From positions 19,185,501 through 19,249,500 of the forward strand of contig NC_087253.1 in NCBI RefSeq assembly GCF_037042905.1: a stretch of DNA of 64,000 nucleotides. Reading direction: 5' to 3'. Under the pieces are notes generated by a model, which was not told the origin of the DNA, searched no databases, and saw only the letters and a list, made by a program, of their open reading frames with translations. This stretch comes from Lytechinus pictus. Taxonomy: Eukaryota > Echinodermata > Echinoidea > Temnopleuroida > Toxopneustidae. The translations under genes and the position numbers were made by a program. The first letter of the stretch is position 1. Each line of letters begins with the position of its first letter. Of this stretch, positions 25,801-31,892 are shown piece by piece.

Positions 25801-27906
25801 GTTTTTAACTTAATTTCTGTTTGAGCCCAAATGATTTTTAAATCATAATAAAGCTGAAGATCTAAGCTTTGATATGATATAATTTTGATAAGAAGAGGTA
25901 TTTTAGATGGGTCAGCAGCCAGCTTTTCATAGGCCAAGTACATTTAGCAGCTCAAAAACAAGAATACTGCCCTCTGATTGGTCATAGAGACCACACACAC
26001 ACGCAAATTCCAATGTTCCCCACACTGGGCCTCTGCAAGGTCACACTCACCATGTGGCAATCTCTTCAAATTACCCACGCCTATTGTTTTGAAAACATTA
26101 TTCAGCCAATCAGAACACTGGATTTTATGTTACTCAGAAATTTCAGAAATTTTGTCTGCATCTTGATGAAAAAAGCTGGCTGCTGTCCCATCTAAAAGAT
26201 GCCACATATCAAGAGTGACATTGTAAGAAAGTATAGAGTCTGAGCTTTCTGATGATATAAATAATGTTTGTGCCTAAATAATCAATATTACTTAAGGAGA
26301 AAGTGGTTAAATTCTTTGAGAAAGAAAGTCTCGCAATTCACGAGATTTTGCAGGGACATGAATTCAGCCACGAGAGGACTTGGATAAATCTTGCTCATTA
26401 ACACAAGGGCTTGCAGACTGACTGCAGGTGAAATGGCATTTGCTTCTGCGACACTTGCTCCGGGCTTAATTTTGTCTAAGATTTAGGGTTAGGGATGCAA
26501 GAGGGTTTTTTTTGTTAGGTCTAGGGTAGGGTATAGTGTTTAACCTAGAGTTAAAGTTGGTAATTCGATTACTGTGTGGAATTTAGAGCGGAGCAGTTGT
26601 CGCCAGAGAAAATGTCATGGAACCCATCCTTAAAGTCTGCTATGATAGAGTCAGGAAGGTTGCGGTTCTCAGCGCAATGACCAAGATCAAGGCATTGTTC
26701 CAAAAAGACATTACAAGAAGCAGGGAGATGAAGAGAGTTCTCATCCTCAAGGGTACACAGCCCCACTTTCTCTTTCTGTGGTGTTGCAGCATCACACAAT
26801 TGCTTACGTTTTAGCGTAACAGCAAAGATGTAGCTGCAGCCTCTACCTAGATTGTAGTTGAGGGTAAAGTTGTGTTTACCTTTAGAAACAGCTTTGTGAA
26901 TGAAACTCCACCCTCATGTATGCTTTGGAGTCTCTGGGGAGAATCTCTCCTCTCCTGGCAACATTCATGATCAGGGATGTAAGTCTTCCCTAATTTTATG
27001 GAATTCTGGATTTTTCAGAAGTTTGGAAATATTTAAAGATTTTTTTATGTGACATCATTATTATGCATTGTTACATTATTCACCTTTATTTTTTAGTTGC
27101 CTGAGCGCGATCACACACCACAGTACAGCACGCCTGAAACTAATTACACTCTTTGAAAAAGAAATTGAAAACAAAAAAAAATCAGCCGATTTGTAACGGT
27201 CCCTCCCATCATTTGTTATTTCAAGTTGGTGGGGGGGGGGGGGGGGGCTAACCACTTATGTACCTGCATGATTCATCCATACATTTAAGGGCTCTATGTT
27301 AACAATATTTCACAGCAGCTACCAGGGATGTAGTTGAGGCCGTGTTTTGCCAACCTTGGCCTAGGCCTTGGTTAAGGTTACGTGCACAAAGTCTATGGGA
27401 GAAGATTTTCCCCAGCGGCCTCGACCTCGTCTACCTGCCTAAGGCCTCTGAGATTTTATGAAGCCCTTGTGAAGTTAGCACTTACCCTTAATCTGCCTGT
27501 CCCCTTACAGATTACCGTCAAAGAAATAACATCCAACATGTGCCTGCAACACGCTGCTGAGCTGCGCCAGAAGAATTCACAGATCATGCTCTCCAGGAAG
27601 GGGAGTCAAGTGGCCAAGGATCAGGAGGACAACCACTCTGATGTGGAGCAGTCAGGCTTGGCTCCAGCGTCGCCAGTCCCAACCGCAACCGTACCCGTTC
27701 CTAAGAACTTCCTCCCCAATCTTGGTTTGTCCATGTCGAAGGAGAAGCTGAAGAATGGTAGAGGGGTCGAGAAGGCCCCCACGAAATCCCCACCACGCTC
27801 CGCTCGGGCTAGCACGTTCCCGCCCCTTGACCCGCATCAGGGGGAGCAAACGCTGGGACCGGAGGAAGAAGACCCCAAAGATTTCACCCCGAGGGTCAAC
27901 GTTTAA
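1609..27906 (+). CDS. SLC9C1: Sperm-type voltage- and cAMP-controlled Na+/H+ exchanger (sNHE), 21 exons, complete
   Basis: This gene encodes a plasma-membrane Na+/H+ exchanger of the sperm flagellum. In sea urchin sperm the family is known to be activated by hyperpolarisation and tuned by cAMP, and it raises internal pH. I joined 21 exons by hand; every junction is GT-AG, phases agree, and the sum is 4014 nt (1337 residues plus stop), close to the size known for urchin sNHE. Order seen: NHE transport domain (about 75-500) with SATDPVAVV, EGESLLNDG and WGGLRGAVG; cytosolic linker (500-660); voltage sensor (660-811) with an S4 carrying seven Lys/Arg at every third position (792-810); second linker; cyclic-nucleotide-binding domain (about 965-1110) with a phosphate-binding cassette; polar C-terminal tail. 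Exons are GC-richer than the AT-rich introns. The family assignment is very sure; single splice sites are less so. Confidence 0.95.
1853..2654 (+). other. sNHE intron 1
   Basis: The part from 1890 to 2080 is dotted with short repeats of the type taacgtta and gttagatct. From 2420 on it is AT-rich with ATT repeats. No exon or transposon end is recognised. Confidence 0.6.
2655..2884 (+). CDS. SLC9C1: sNHE exon 2: transport-domain helices
   Basis: Residues 82-158. Two hydrophobic helices include IPYTVILLVLGAILGVV and the NHE-typical LPILIFESAFAMD. The acceptor is ttttctacag; the joined codon G|CC keeps frame with exon 1, and the exon ends in phase 0. Confidence 0.93.
3013..4501. mobile_element. 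1.5-kb TIR element in sNHE intron 2, non-autonomous
   Basis: The left end (ggggcggtattctgaaa) and right end (ttttcagaatacccccccag) are inverted repeats, each followed by subterminal copies of cattaagtg/cttaagtgg-like words and further gtattctgaaaagtc repeats. The interior is A-rich, has a 23-bp poly-A at about 4020, and holds no long open frame, so no transposase is encoded. The target duplication is not clear. Confidence 0.7.
5042..5207 (+). CDS. SLC9C1: sNHE exon 3: SATDPVAVV segment
   Basis: Residues 159-214. A long hydrophobic helix is followed by SATDPVAVVALLKDLG, the conserved ATDPVAVV signature of NHE exchangers near the ion path. The donor is gtacgt, phase 1. Confidence 0.94.
5441..5520 (+). 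repeat. Exon 4 relic 1 in sNHE intron 3
   Basis: The stretch starting gtgcattcatccagctttgg aligns to the start of sNHE exon 4 over about 80 bp, including aaggcgaatcac and ttgaat, but with many substitutions and a broken frame. It is one unit of a tandem duplication with about 165-bp period whose last unit is the real exon. Confidence 0.75.
5611..5695 (+). repeat. Exon 4 relic 2 in sNHE intron 3
   Basis: A second degenerate copy of the 5' part of exon 4 (gtgcattaaaacatcttagg, then aattattgaatgtgaatctc). It lies 170 bp after relic 1 and 163 bp before the real exon. The acceptor AG is not kept (caa instead of cag). Confidence 0.7.
5774..5893 (+). CDS. SLC9C1: sNHE exon 4: ND motif
   Basis: Residues 214-254. 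It contains EGESLLNDG, with the Asn-Asp pair that is essential for cation/proton exchange in this superfamily. Phase 1 on both sides, so the exon is symmetric. Confidence 0.94.
5894..6110. repeat. AAT/ACT microsatellite in sNHE intron 4
   Basis: An imperfect array of aat, act and taa triplets fills most of the intron right after the exon 4 donor. Isoleucine/serine-rich open frames on the other strand come from this array. Confidence 0.85.
6278..6548 (+). CDS. SLC9C1: sNHE exon 5: central transport helices
   Basis: Residues 254-344. Several hydrophobic helices end with NAEKTSISPEVEVFLHR. The donor is gtaagt, phase 2. The last 38 nt of this exon plus the adjoining intron are duplicated 171 bp downstream. 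Confidence 0.92.
6682..6860 (+). repeat. Duplicate of exon 5 end plus donor in sNHE intron 5
   Basis: acctccattagtccagaggt and the following bases repeat the last 38 nt of exon 5 with one coding change (Leu to Ser) and an intact-looking donor (gtacgt at 6720), followed by about 130 bp of similar intron sequence. The offset is 171 bp. A weaker third copy of the intron part lies at about 6900-6990. Confidence 0.8.
7181..7440 (+). repeat. Relics of the exon 6 start in sNHE intron 5
   Basis: gtttgggagatgcttgctat (7181) and gattttgggaaatgcttgct (7402) resemble the start of exon 6 (gttttgggagatgctcgctt). Flanking intron words such as cattagatatgaac and ttatcaagt..tccccaaa recur with them, so several tandem units precede the real exon. 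Confidence 0.65.
7676..7819 (+). CDS. SLC9C1: sNHE exon 6: transport helices
   Basis: Residues 344-392, starting FWEMLAYLANTLIFMMVG, a helix typical of the second half of the NHE domain. Acceptor cccag, donor gtagga, phase 2 on both sides. Confidence 0.92.
7874..7900. repeat. GATTT microsatellite
   Basis: Five tandem copies of gattt followed by an attcgtcaag-type sequence, as often found at the 3' end of retroelement copies. No element body can be named. Confidence 0.7.
7901..8640. repeat. Dispersed repeat words in sNHE intron 6
   Basis: From 8236 to 8330 and near 8480-8530 the words catggaaa, gtcagggaa and tcatggaat repeat. No coding potential or transposon end is seen in the rest. Confidence 0.45.
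8640..9245. repeat. AT-rich minisatellite in sNHE intron 6
   Basis: About 600 bp of imperfect tandem units built from tattcatac, cattgaat and aatcatactcattgc, roughly 45-55 bp each, running up to the acceptor of exon 7. Open frames here reflect the repeat. Confidence 0.8.
9253..9500 (+). CDS. SLC9C1: sNHE exon 7: GGLRGAVG helix
   Basis: Residues 392-475. It carries TWGGLRGAVGLALAL, the strongly conserved Arg-containing helix of NHE exchangers, and then the last hydrophobic helix of the transport domain (GIVVLTLVINATTIQTLL). Donor gtgaga, phase 1. Confidence 0.95.
9501..10061 (+). other. sNHE intron 7
   Basis: AT-rich intron sequence. I see no exon, transposon end or clear repeat. Confidence 0.5.
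10062..10246 (+). CDS. SLC9C1: sNHE exon 8: start of cytosolic linker
   Basis: Residues 475-536, polar and charged (PKRLAMAGAVRRIHEGQNR). The donor is the gtaggt right after GATGAT. The alternative donor 4 nt on would put a stop in exon 9. Confidence 0.88.
10266..10428. mobile_element. Foldback MITE, family A, copy 1
   Basis: Long inverted arms (ctggtgggtgtttcataacg and its partner ending gaaacggcccccag) with the core gttcgtaagttaagagcgac give a near-complete hairpin of about 165 bp. Other copies lie at 10434, 12323 and 59827. Confidence 0.85.
10434..10610. mobile_element. Foldback MITE, family A, copy 2 (diverged)
   Basis: Arms gtaggttttcataaagctg and ttttatgaaatacctac enclose a diverged version of the family A core. 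It lies only a few bases after copy 1. Confidence 0.75.
10637..10860 (+). mobile_element. tRNA-derived SINE in sNHE intron 8
   Basis: The head has an A-box-like tggcctagtgg and a B-box-like gggtttgaatcc, as in RNA polymerase III promoters from tRNA. The body has gcaagaaatttaccc and caacccaggtgaggtaaatg, and the tail is AAT repeats. Relatives lie at 17930, 35508, 48805, 61768 and 62097. Confidence 0.85.
10861..11392 (+). other. Rest of sNHE intron 8
   Basis: Starts with gatagatagata repeats and an A-rich stretch resembling a retroelement 3' end. Otherwise nothing is recognised up to the exon 9 acceptor. Confidence 0.4.
11393..11536 (+). CDS. SLC9C1: sNHE exon 9: linker with a CxxC motif
   Basis: Residues 537-584, fully cytosolic, with a CPGC motif and a charged helix (EFADMMEEARLRMLKAEK). 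Phase 0 on both sides. Confidence 0.9.
11600..11939. mobile_element. 3' part of a TTAA-flanked MITE
   Basis: Matches the right half of the element at 51999-52588 (gaaatattgtataatt, gggcatcatcgact-like words, aactttcttaatttacatcc) and ends ggacttgacct followed by TTAA. The left half is missing or too diverged. Confidence 0.7.
12323..12510. mobile_element. Foldback MITE, family A, copy 3
   Basis: The best-kept copy: arms cctggtgggtgtttcataaa and tatcaaacggcccccagg, with core gttaagagcgactttaagaa inverted on the far side. Flanking caaa..tttg extends the palindrome. Confidence 0.88.
12704..13127 (+). repeat. Relics of exon 10 acceptor and start in sNHE intron 9
   Basis: cctatcacagatcagctact occurs at about 12695 and 13040 before the real exon 10 copy at 13121. 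The first relic goes on as tgaagtagtttgagcatg and an agggaggc word, with an in-frame TAG. Between them are weaker units built on aatttgaggatttgtct and cagatctgtta. The array has units of about 70-110 bp. Confidence 0.75.
13128..13286 (+). CDS. SLC9C1: sNHE exon 10: linker
   Basis: Residues 585-637, helical and charged (YWKQFEHGMLAREAVRLL). The acceptor is atcacag; degenerate copies of this acceptor and exon start lie just upstream. Phase 0 on both sides. Confidence 0.91.
13302..13620. mobile_element. TIR element in sNHE intron 10
   Basis: The left side (cctaaagtcgggtttaattc..gtctaaagttgtggtttaac) is roughly inverted at the right (taatttaagcagagttagtc..cagaatacaggcctg). This is a diverged short TIR element; related ends appear near 12030 and 14402. 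Confidence 0.5.
13795..14112 (+). CDS. SLC9C1: sNHE exon 11: voltage-sensor S1, S1-S2 loop and S2
   Basis: Residues 638-743. After a basic linker comes S1 (FEVTINIAIILNIVPIIMEF), an external loop rich in Pro, Ala and Thr, and S2 (FVFFCIYAIEALVK) with an acidic residue that could act as a gating-charge partner. The donor is gtgagt, phase 0. Confidence 0.93.
14113..14640 (+). other. First part of sNHE intron 11
   Basis: Contains cctaaa and gccccta-type repeated words (14150-14400) and a fragment of the TIR element end (ataggcctgtattatgaaca). No exon is seen. Confidence 0.45.
14641..16168 (+). repeat. Array of six partial copies of exon 12 in sNHE intron 11
   Basis: Units begin at about 14641, 14815, 15571, 15743, 15908 and 16078; the real exon is the seventh, at 16262. 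Each holds about 90 bp matching the 5' part of exon 12 (agccactggaacaagtttga is identical in all) plus about 75 bp of AT-rich intron with cattcattaa and tgcattaaaaccaacag. Spacing is 165-184 bp once a 583-bp MITE is removed. Copies 4-6 keep the cag acceptor and an open frame for about 30 codons, then meet TAA; copy 1 has an early TAA, copy 2 lacks the AG, and copy 3 has a one-base insertion. Confidence 0.92.
14911..15493. mobile_element. TTAA-flanked palindromic MITE inside the exon 12 array
   Basis: TTAA precedes aggagaatgaaac and follows gtttcattctcct, so the element has inverted ends and a TTAA target, as in piggyBac-type insertions. Inner inverted words include gatcctcccaacggcaatgc and gcattgccaatgggaggatc. 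It sits between relics 2 and 3. Confidence 0.88.
16262..16462 (+). CDS. SLC9C1: sNHE exon 12: voltage-sensor S3 and S4
   Basis: Residues 744-810. S3 contains FDAFILVVALVDIII. S4 has basic residues at 792, 795, 798, 801, 804, 807 and 810, exactly every third position. The acceptor is aaccaacag before ATTCTAGG; using the next AG (after ATTCTAG) gives an in-frame stop. The exon is the last unit of a tandem array of partial copies. Confidence 0.94.
16470..16846 (+). other. Start of sNHE intron 12
   Basis: A run of ctttacttta follows the donor. Near 16693 gggttaccaagatatggtgt faintly echoes the exon 12 end plus donor, and ggtgttaggtgtttggtgtt is a short repeat. No transposon end is recognised. 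Confidence 0.4.
16847..17443. mobile_element. TIR element with GGCGAC array and tandem DR1-bearing units
   Basis: Ends gtctcacctgcat and atgcaggtgagac are inverted. After the left end comes a GGCGAC/GGCGGC array (16887-16933), then tandem units of about 160 bp (catgaaactt, gaacatcctg, tcaaaggtcatttagggtca). Two units carry aggtcaaaggtca. No long open frame is present. The right flank gccagaggcattccacttg recurs at 47890. Confidence 0.75.
17574..17775 (+). CDS. SLC9C1: sNHE exon 13: post-S4 linker
   Basis: Residues 811-878. It starts ALIPRLIAVVNGRINKQLS, an amphipathic segment directly after S4, and continues as a charged helix towards the nucleotide-binding domain. Acceptor ctgtag, donor gtatgg, phase 1. 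Confidence 0.91.
17930..18285 (+). mobile_element. tRNA-derived SINE in sNHE intron 13
   Basis: Head with tggtgtagcggttctgac (A-box region) and gtgttcgaatcccacc (B box); body with ccacccaggtgttaaatggg; 3' end gcgctatataaatgcagatt and an ATT tail. The 118-codon open frame here is chance read-through. Confidence 0.87.
18494..18642 (+). CDS. SLC9C1: sNHE exon 14: linker helix
   Basis: Residues 878-927, mostly helical (GLLQRDHPGIAVSVKTRQAI). The codon shared with exon 13 is G|GT, and the exon ends in phase 0 at gttagc. Confidence 0.88.
18643..19351 (+). other. sNHE intron 14
   Basis: Plain AT-rich sequence. About 80 bp at 19180-19260 (gacaattaaccttgatttga, tctcatgaaatcattgtttg) resemble 20535-20612 in intron 16, so it is a dispersed repeat of unknown type. 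Confidence 0.5.
19352..19477 (+). CDS. SLC9C1: sNHE exon 15: Pro-rich lead into the CNBD
   Basis: Residues 928-969. It carries a run of five prolines and then ENLLKNVSWLAGDEKLINFI, which looks like the helix entering the cyclic-nucleotide-binding domain. Phase 0 on both sides. Confidence 0.89.
19793..19915 (+). mobile_element. 3' fragment of the tRNA-derived SINE
   Basis: Contains ctcaacccaggtgaaaggat, ggcaggattaattcc and agctaaagccagggt, matching the SINE body, but the tRNA-like head is absent. It ends about 75 bp before the acceptor of exon 16. Confidence 0.75.
19990..20088 (+). CDS. SLC9C1: sNHE exon 16: first beta strands of the CNBD
   Basis: Residues 970-1002. YGEVIVREGDESDCLFLIVS is a textbook beta-roll entry of a cyclic-nucleotide-binding domain. 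The donor is gtaagt, phase 0. Confidence 0.93.
20641..21223. mobile_element. TTAA-flanked MITE in sNHE intron 16
   Basis: Left end gttaaaaggggaatcc and right end ggattcccctttaac are inverted with TTAA at both sides. The inner words aagaaagttatgaa and taactttcttattgcttgtc match the other TTAA MITEs in this window. Confidence 0.85.
21270..21343 (+). repeat. CTTT microsatellite forming the exon 17 polypyrimidine tract
   Basis: Imperfect ctttctttattt and then uninterrupted ctttctttctttctttcttt run directly into the cag acceptor of the exon that encodes the cAMP-binding cassette. Confidence 0.9.
21344..21514 (+). CDS. SLC9C1: sNHE exon 17: phosphate-binding cassette
   Basis: Residues 1003-1059. 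NVIGEMGVLTKKPRNATV matches the cassette, with Gly1038-Glu1039 and the phosphate-contacting Arg1048. An Asn follows the Arg where cGMP-preferring domains often have Thr, which is compatible with cAMP preference (inference). The polypyrimidine tract of the acceptor is a CTTT microsatellite. Confidence 0.94.
21515..22763 (+). other. sNHE intron 17
   Basis: Near the donor, ttatacaggtatatatta (21593) and ccttttccagaggat (21557 and 21640) show a short tandem duplication of the donor region. At 22170-22260 gatttcaaatttctcgctta and its inverted partner form a palindrome around gccgcgggccgag. The GC-rich 22380-22500 has repeated aagggcgtt words. The rest is unremarkable. Confidence 0.5.
22764..22901 (+). 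CDS. SLC9C1: sNHE exon 18: end of the CNBD
   Basis: Residues 1060-1105. VYFITADDMNMAIDTF is followed by a helix (LEYRLWRVVSIRIATPLIM) like the C-helix that closes over bound nucleotide. Phase 0 on both sides. Confidence 0.91.
23245..24075 (+). repeat. Junction relics in sNHE intron 18
   Basis: aatggcttgtcaggtatgca at 23250 resembles the end of exon 18 plus its donor. The start of exon 19 is echoed at 23842 (gggttagaatcaggaaaaag) and 24054 (gggctgacataacatctgg), 404 and 192 bp before the real copy at 24246, along with shared intron words such as gaccaat.agct and ttccattaa. Confidence 0.7.
24247..24363 (+). CDS. SLC9C1: sNHE exon 19: C-terminal region
   Basis: Residues 1106-1144, charged and amphipathic (WTQEKVKLHLERGYLVDLAE). 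The acceptor is acacag; two degenerate copies of the exon start lie about 190 and 400 bp upstream. Confidence 0.9.
24364..25180 (+). other. sNHE intron 19
   Basis: Holds poly-C tracts at 24579 and 24761 bounding a stretch like the hAT-type elements seen elsewhere, but without provable ends. On the minus strand at 24905-24985 there is a tRNA-like remnant (gttagctcagtcagtagagc). Confidence 0.45.
25181..25366 (+). CDS. SLC9C1: sNHE exon 20: C-terminal region
   Basis: Residues 1145-1206, with alternating strand-like segments (HKLTFQYNAEEEPRLFVV). No named domain is recognised. The donor is gtaagt, phase 0. Confidence 0.9.
25860..26250. repeat. Inverted repeat in sNHE intron 20
   Basis: attttagatgggtcagcagc (25901) pairs with gctgctgtcccatctaaaag (26180), and weaker pairing continues outside. 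This is probably a diverged foldback element. Confidence 0.6.
26430..26624. mobile_element. MITE-like element, inverted relative of the one at 200-403
   Basis: Ends ggcatttgcttctgcgacac and gttgtcgccagagaaaatg with the interior gatttagggttagggatgc match the first MITE in reverse orientation. Confidence 0.65.
26625..27510 (+). other. Rest of sNHE intron 20
   Basis: A poly-G run lies at 27229-27247. Otherwise no exon or transposon is recognised up to the exon 21 acceptor; the open frame leading into exon 21 is intronic. Confidence 0.5.
27511..27906 (+). CDS. SLC9C1: sNHE exon 21: polar tail and stop
   Basis: Residues 1207-1337, ending in TAA. It is low-complexity, rich in Pro, Ser, Lys and Glu, with several Ser-Pro and basic stretches that could be phosphorylated. 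It is probably disordered and cytosolic. The acceptor is ccccttacag. Confidence 0.92.
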   Translation: MTVKEITSNMCLQHAAELRQKNSQIMLSRKGSQVAKDQEDNHSDVEQSGLAPASPVPTATVPVPKNFLPNLGLSMSKEKLKNGRGVEKAPTKSPPRSARASTFPPLDPHQGEQTLGPEEEDPKDFTPRVNV

Positions 27907-28692
27907 TCTCAACATTCTTAACTTAACAAATAGTTTCTGCAAACAAGTATTTGACAGAAGAATTGGAGTGCACATGAAATGTTTAAGATTGACAACTTAA
28001 AAAATGTTTTGTCTCAATTTTCGCAACCTAACAATCAGTGTACCCAAACAAGAATTCGGCAGAAGAATCAGAGAGCAACACAAATGTCTAATATTTCAAA
28101 AATTAAGATGTCTTAAAGAGATTTTTTAAATGAGAATTATATCCTATACATTCTTGTCGAAATTGGGTTCGAAACAAAGTTACTTGATGTCGTACTTAGT
28201 GGAAACAGAGGTGTTTCAAAATAAGCTCAAAATGATTATAATTGCTCCAATTTACTTGAAAGCTTTTCAGTCAACTAAGGTTTGAAAACTATATCAAATT
28301 GGCTATAAGGATAAGGTCACACCAACAGTATTTTGAGAAACATGTTTCTTGATTTTGAGATATTGAAGTCCCTCTTGTGAAATGCAATGGAATAACAAGA
28401 TATGGCCTTGAATGTCTCGTACAACAACAAAAGCAATGTTCTTGAAATGTTAAGCTTATTCATAAGTAACAAAATGAACGATTACAGCCATGGTGTTTGT
28501 ATTACTATTTATTGATAAAGGATTTTGAAGATATTCGGTTAATCGTGGTGAGATATGAAGATTCTTTCAGGTTATTATAGAAATAATGGGGAATCGTTGA
28601 AATAGATTTATTTTAGATATATTTTCAAAGAGTATAATGACAAAGTCTTAAGCTTGCTATATGTATTCCATTGATCATGTTGGCTGTACTGA

Positions 28693-28698
28693 AATAAA
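28693..28698 (+). promoter_or_regulatory. Candidate polyadenylation signal of sNHE
   Basis: AATAAA lies about 790 bp past the sNHE stop, before an A-rich stretch and ahead of a transposon that begins at 28942. The 3' UTR would be 27907 to about 28715, which is otherwise plain AT-rich sequence. No experimental support is available. Confidence 0.5.
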
Positions 28699-28941
28699 GG
28701 ATTGATGAAAAAATGAAAAGTGCAGTGTGTGTAATTTGAATAAGAATAAGTAAGGAGATGCCTTCTAATGTTTTATCACAATAGCAGCAAAGGGTATCAT
28801 TGAAGAAGCAATTTTCCCTTTTCTTGAAAGTTGTGGCTTTTGCCTATACCCTCCCATTTCCTTTTAATCACTGTTTGTTTATTATCGACAATGATTTGTT
28901 GGTAGTCTTGCATACAAAAATCTGCACCCAATATTAGTCTA

Positions 28942-29896
28942 CAGCGCGTATCAAAAAAAAAGTTTACACTTGGAAAAATCCTGTAAAATCATACATTTGT
29001 AATATCCTGAAGATCTTTCCACATTTTAACATTGGTACAGATCCATTTAAGCAAATGACGATGTAACTGTCAAAATATTTCCGCTTGGTTTGAGCACCAC
29101 TTACTTTTGAAAAGTTAGTGAAAAATGATTTGCGCAGAACTTTGAAATAGTTATGCGAAGTAAAGTAGACCTTAATCATGAAGAACACGTGGAATTTAGC
29201 TAGTAAAATTGATTTGAAGATATCTTTAACCTTTTTTAAACTTGTTTTCTTGCCCAAAACACTTCGAAGAGTGCATTGCATCCCAACCCACTCCCCCACA
29301 CACCGTGGCCATCGTGACGATACATGCTTTACACTGAGCTGTGATTTACATGAAATGGCTTCATATTGATAATTATTGTCAAGCTTGGGAAAAGTGTGGA
29401 GAAACAAGTATTGAATGAAAAATGAAATGTTAACCCACTTTAAATGATAAAAATTTAGTGAAAAAATGCTGTAGATGTCTGATATAAACTTTTGTTCAGA
29501 TTCAGTTATGTCCTTGGATCCAGCTGGCACAAAAAGGGTAAAGGTTGTGCTCTTTAAGTGTTGAAATATCAATTTGGATGGCAAAATTGTTACAAAATGC
29601 TTGAATGTATCCGTTTTATTTCACTTGATTAAAAGTGCAAGGAAAATGTATGAGAAATGGTTCGCAGGGTAAGTTTGATTTCGCACTTTCCGCTTGACAC
29701 AGCGTGAAAACAAGCATTTCTGCGAGCTTTACAAAAATGGGCGGTGCTCACTCACATGTAACATTCTGTCAAAACTTTTACTTTCATTGGATAGATGAGA
29801 CCCAAACCCAATATTATATGTGAAAAAATTACCCACATGTATATTTTTTAATTCCCAGGGCTTTTTCAAAGTGTAAACTTTTTTTGATACGCACTG
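28942..29896. mobile_element. 955-bp element with TA target and CAGTGCGTATCAAAA ends, copy 1
   Basis: TA flanks both ends; termini cagcgcgtatcaaaaaaaaa and tttttttgatacgcactg are inverted and are followed by gtttacact. This fits Tc1/mariner-type insertion. A 206-codon open frame lies on the minus strand (28964-29584) but resembles no transposase I recognise. Copies 2 and 3 lie at 43303 and 50388. Confidence 0.85.
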
Positions 29897-30332
29897 TATA
29901 GGAAGAAAACAACAACTACCGGAAATTAAACCATGGGGCATGAGACCAAATGAAAAATAGCTGATAACTAATGTATGCACCACCCCCCCCCCCTTCAAAA
30001 AGTTTGATCAGAATTGGTGCAATCTGGGTTTAAAAATATCCAGGAGGGGAATTGATCTTAACCAGGCTGCAACTTTAATTCAGATTTCAGGGCCCCGTCT
30101 CACAAAGAGTTGCGATTGATCCGTTTGATCACAACTATGGACGGCCAGCAATGTCAACATTTATTATGCATGATCAAAATATTTTCTAGCTATGATTTAT
30201 ATTCATGCATTCATCGTTGTCTTGAAAATTCACTGTGCTTCTCTTTGTTTACAAAGGATATTGTGCACATTTTCGGTAGAAAAATAATAACACTGATGGA
30301 TTTCCATAGATTTACGATTGATTGGATAAATC

Positions 30333-31804
30333 CACTGGCGTAAATCCCGGGGGGGATGGGGGGGATATATCCCCCCCACTTTTCGAGGAGGGGGGGATGG
30401 CCTGTACAAACATCCTCCCCCCACTTTTTACGAAAGAAATGAAAAAAAAATCACAAGAGATAATTGTTTTATTGGTGAAAATTCTTCCTAAAATACCGCT
30501 TAACAAATAAAACAATATTATTGAATCATAAAATGCAAATATAGAGCCAGTTCACCATTTCCAAACGAAATACTTATGTCCTTATTATAACATTGAAGAG
30601 AAACCCCCGTTTCTTCCAATGTATCAATGTTAGGGTCTTTGGAAGGGATTAAGATGGAATGTCAAAAAAATATGAATGTAATCTCTAATAAAACCATTAA
30701 ACCATCATGGGGTAAAAAAGATAATAATATTGGAGGAGTATTTGCCATATGGACATACAGTGGCGTAACTACGGGGGACATGGGGGGCACATCCCCCCCA
30801 TCGGCTGACCAAAAAAAAAAAACGGGGAAAGGGGGAAAAGGAGAAAAGAGGGAGAAGGAAGAGAAACATAGTGAAAGAAGAAAATATTATTCATTATAAT
30901 ATTATATTATATTATAATTATGTTATGTTACATTACATGAGAAACATTTTTATCATAACTTTATGATTTGCCCAGGGCCTACGTCTTCATTGTTCCTGGT
31001 GCTCGCACTGTCTGTTTAACGAGATATATAATCCTGTTGTACTAAAACATCCCGTTTTCAAGTCAATACAAACCAAATATATTTCCTAGCACTTGAGTTA
31101 TCATTGTTTTATGTAATGACATATATGCTTCTTTTTCATGTCTCAAAAAGTGATTGCCCCATGTCAAGGTCTTCGTATATATGAAACATTTCCTGTCCGT
31201 GATTACGTTCGCATTCGTGGATTGGTGAGATATGTCTGCTCTTCATGAATTCCCCAAATCAGTCCTTAAAATGTCCCTTCTTCTGCTCTGAATATCAAAA
31301 ATTTTCAGCTCGCACTTCGCGCTCGCATCATTTGGTTAATGAAATACGTATGGTCCTAGTTAATTCCTACAAAGAAACCTTAGAATGCCCCACTTCAGGT
31401 CTGAATTATCTAAATTTTCAGCTCACGCTTCGCGCTCGCATTGTTTAGCGAGACAGGTACCTATCATAATTACACAAATTTGATTATAATGTCCCTTTTT
31501 AGGTGTGAATATAAAAAAATTTCAGCTCGCGCTTCGCGCTCGCATTATTTGATCAGTGAGATACATATCCGTTTAATGACATTGTCCTTAAAATGTCTCT
31601 ATTAGGTCAGTATAACTGGCAACTGAGCGCACTCACTCAGTGATTTAACAATTTTGCTGGTGCCCCCCCCCAATGCCGTGACCCACGGTACGCCACTGTG
31701 GACATATCAATGACAATTCCTTGCATATCTAAAAACATGATTGCAAAAAAATGCTAAAATATTTCAGTCATCCCCCCACCCATCAACACGGATTTACGCC
31801 AGTG
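30333..31804. mobile_element. hAT-like element with exact 8-bp target duplication, itself split
   Basis: Termini cactggcgtaaatcc and ggatttacgccagtg are inverted and flanked by GATAAATC on both sides. The 8-bp duplication and CA(C/G)TGGCG-type ends indicate the hAT superfamily. Without the inner insert it is about 520 bp and has no transposase. Confidence 0.88.
30758..31698. mobile_element. Innermost hAT-like element with exact 8-bp target duplication
   Basis: Termini cagtggcgta and tacgccactg, flanked by TGGACATA at both sides. The interior has three units of about 115 bp carrying ttcagctcgcgcttcgcgct. A relative's right end lies at about 35050-35111. Confidence 0.9.
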
Positions 31805-31892
31805 GATAAATCGTAACTTTTTGTAAGACGGGGCCCTGCTGATAGACAGCAAAATTGAAGCAAATTATTTTTTATAGTGAAATATACATATA

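Larger units (their letters stand above)
30088..31837. mobile_element. Short TIR element split by a nested insertion
   Basis: Ends cagggccccgtctcacaaag and agacggggccctg are inverted, about 30 bp each. Without the insert the element is about 270 bp. It is interrupted near its right end by the hAT-like element at 30333. Confidence 0.8.

Noticed and set aside
28964-29584. 206-codon open frame on the minus strand as a gene
   Set aside because: It lies wholly within a TA-type transposable element, is broken in both other copies and resembles no transposase that I recognise. Kept only as a finding.
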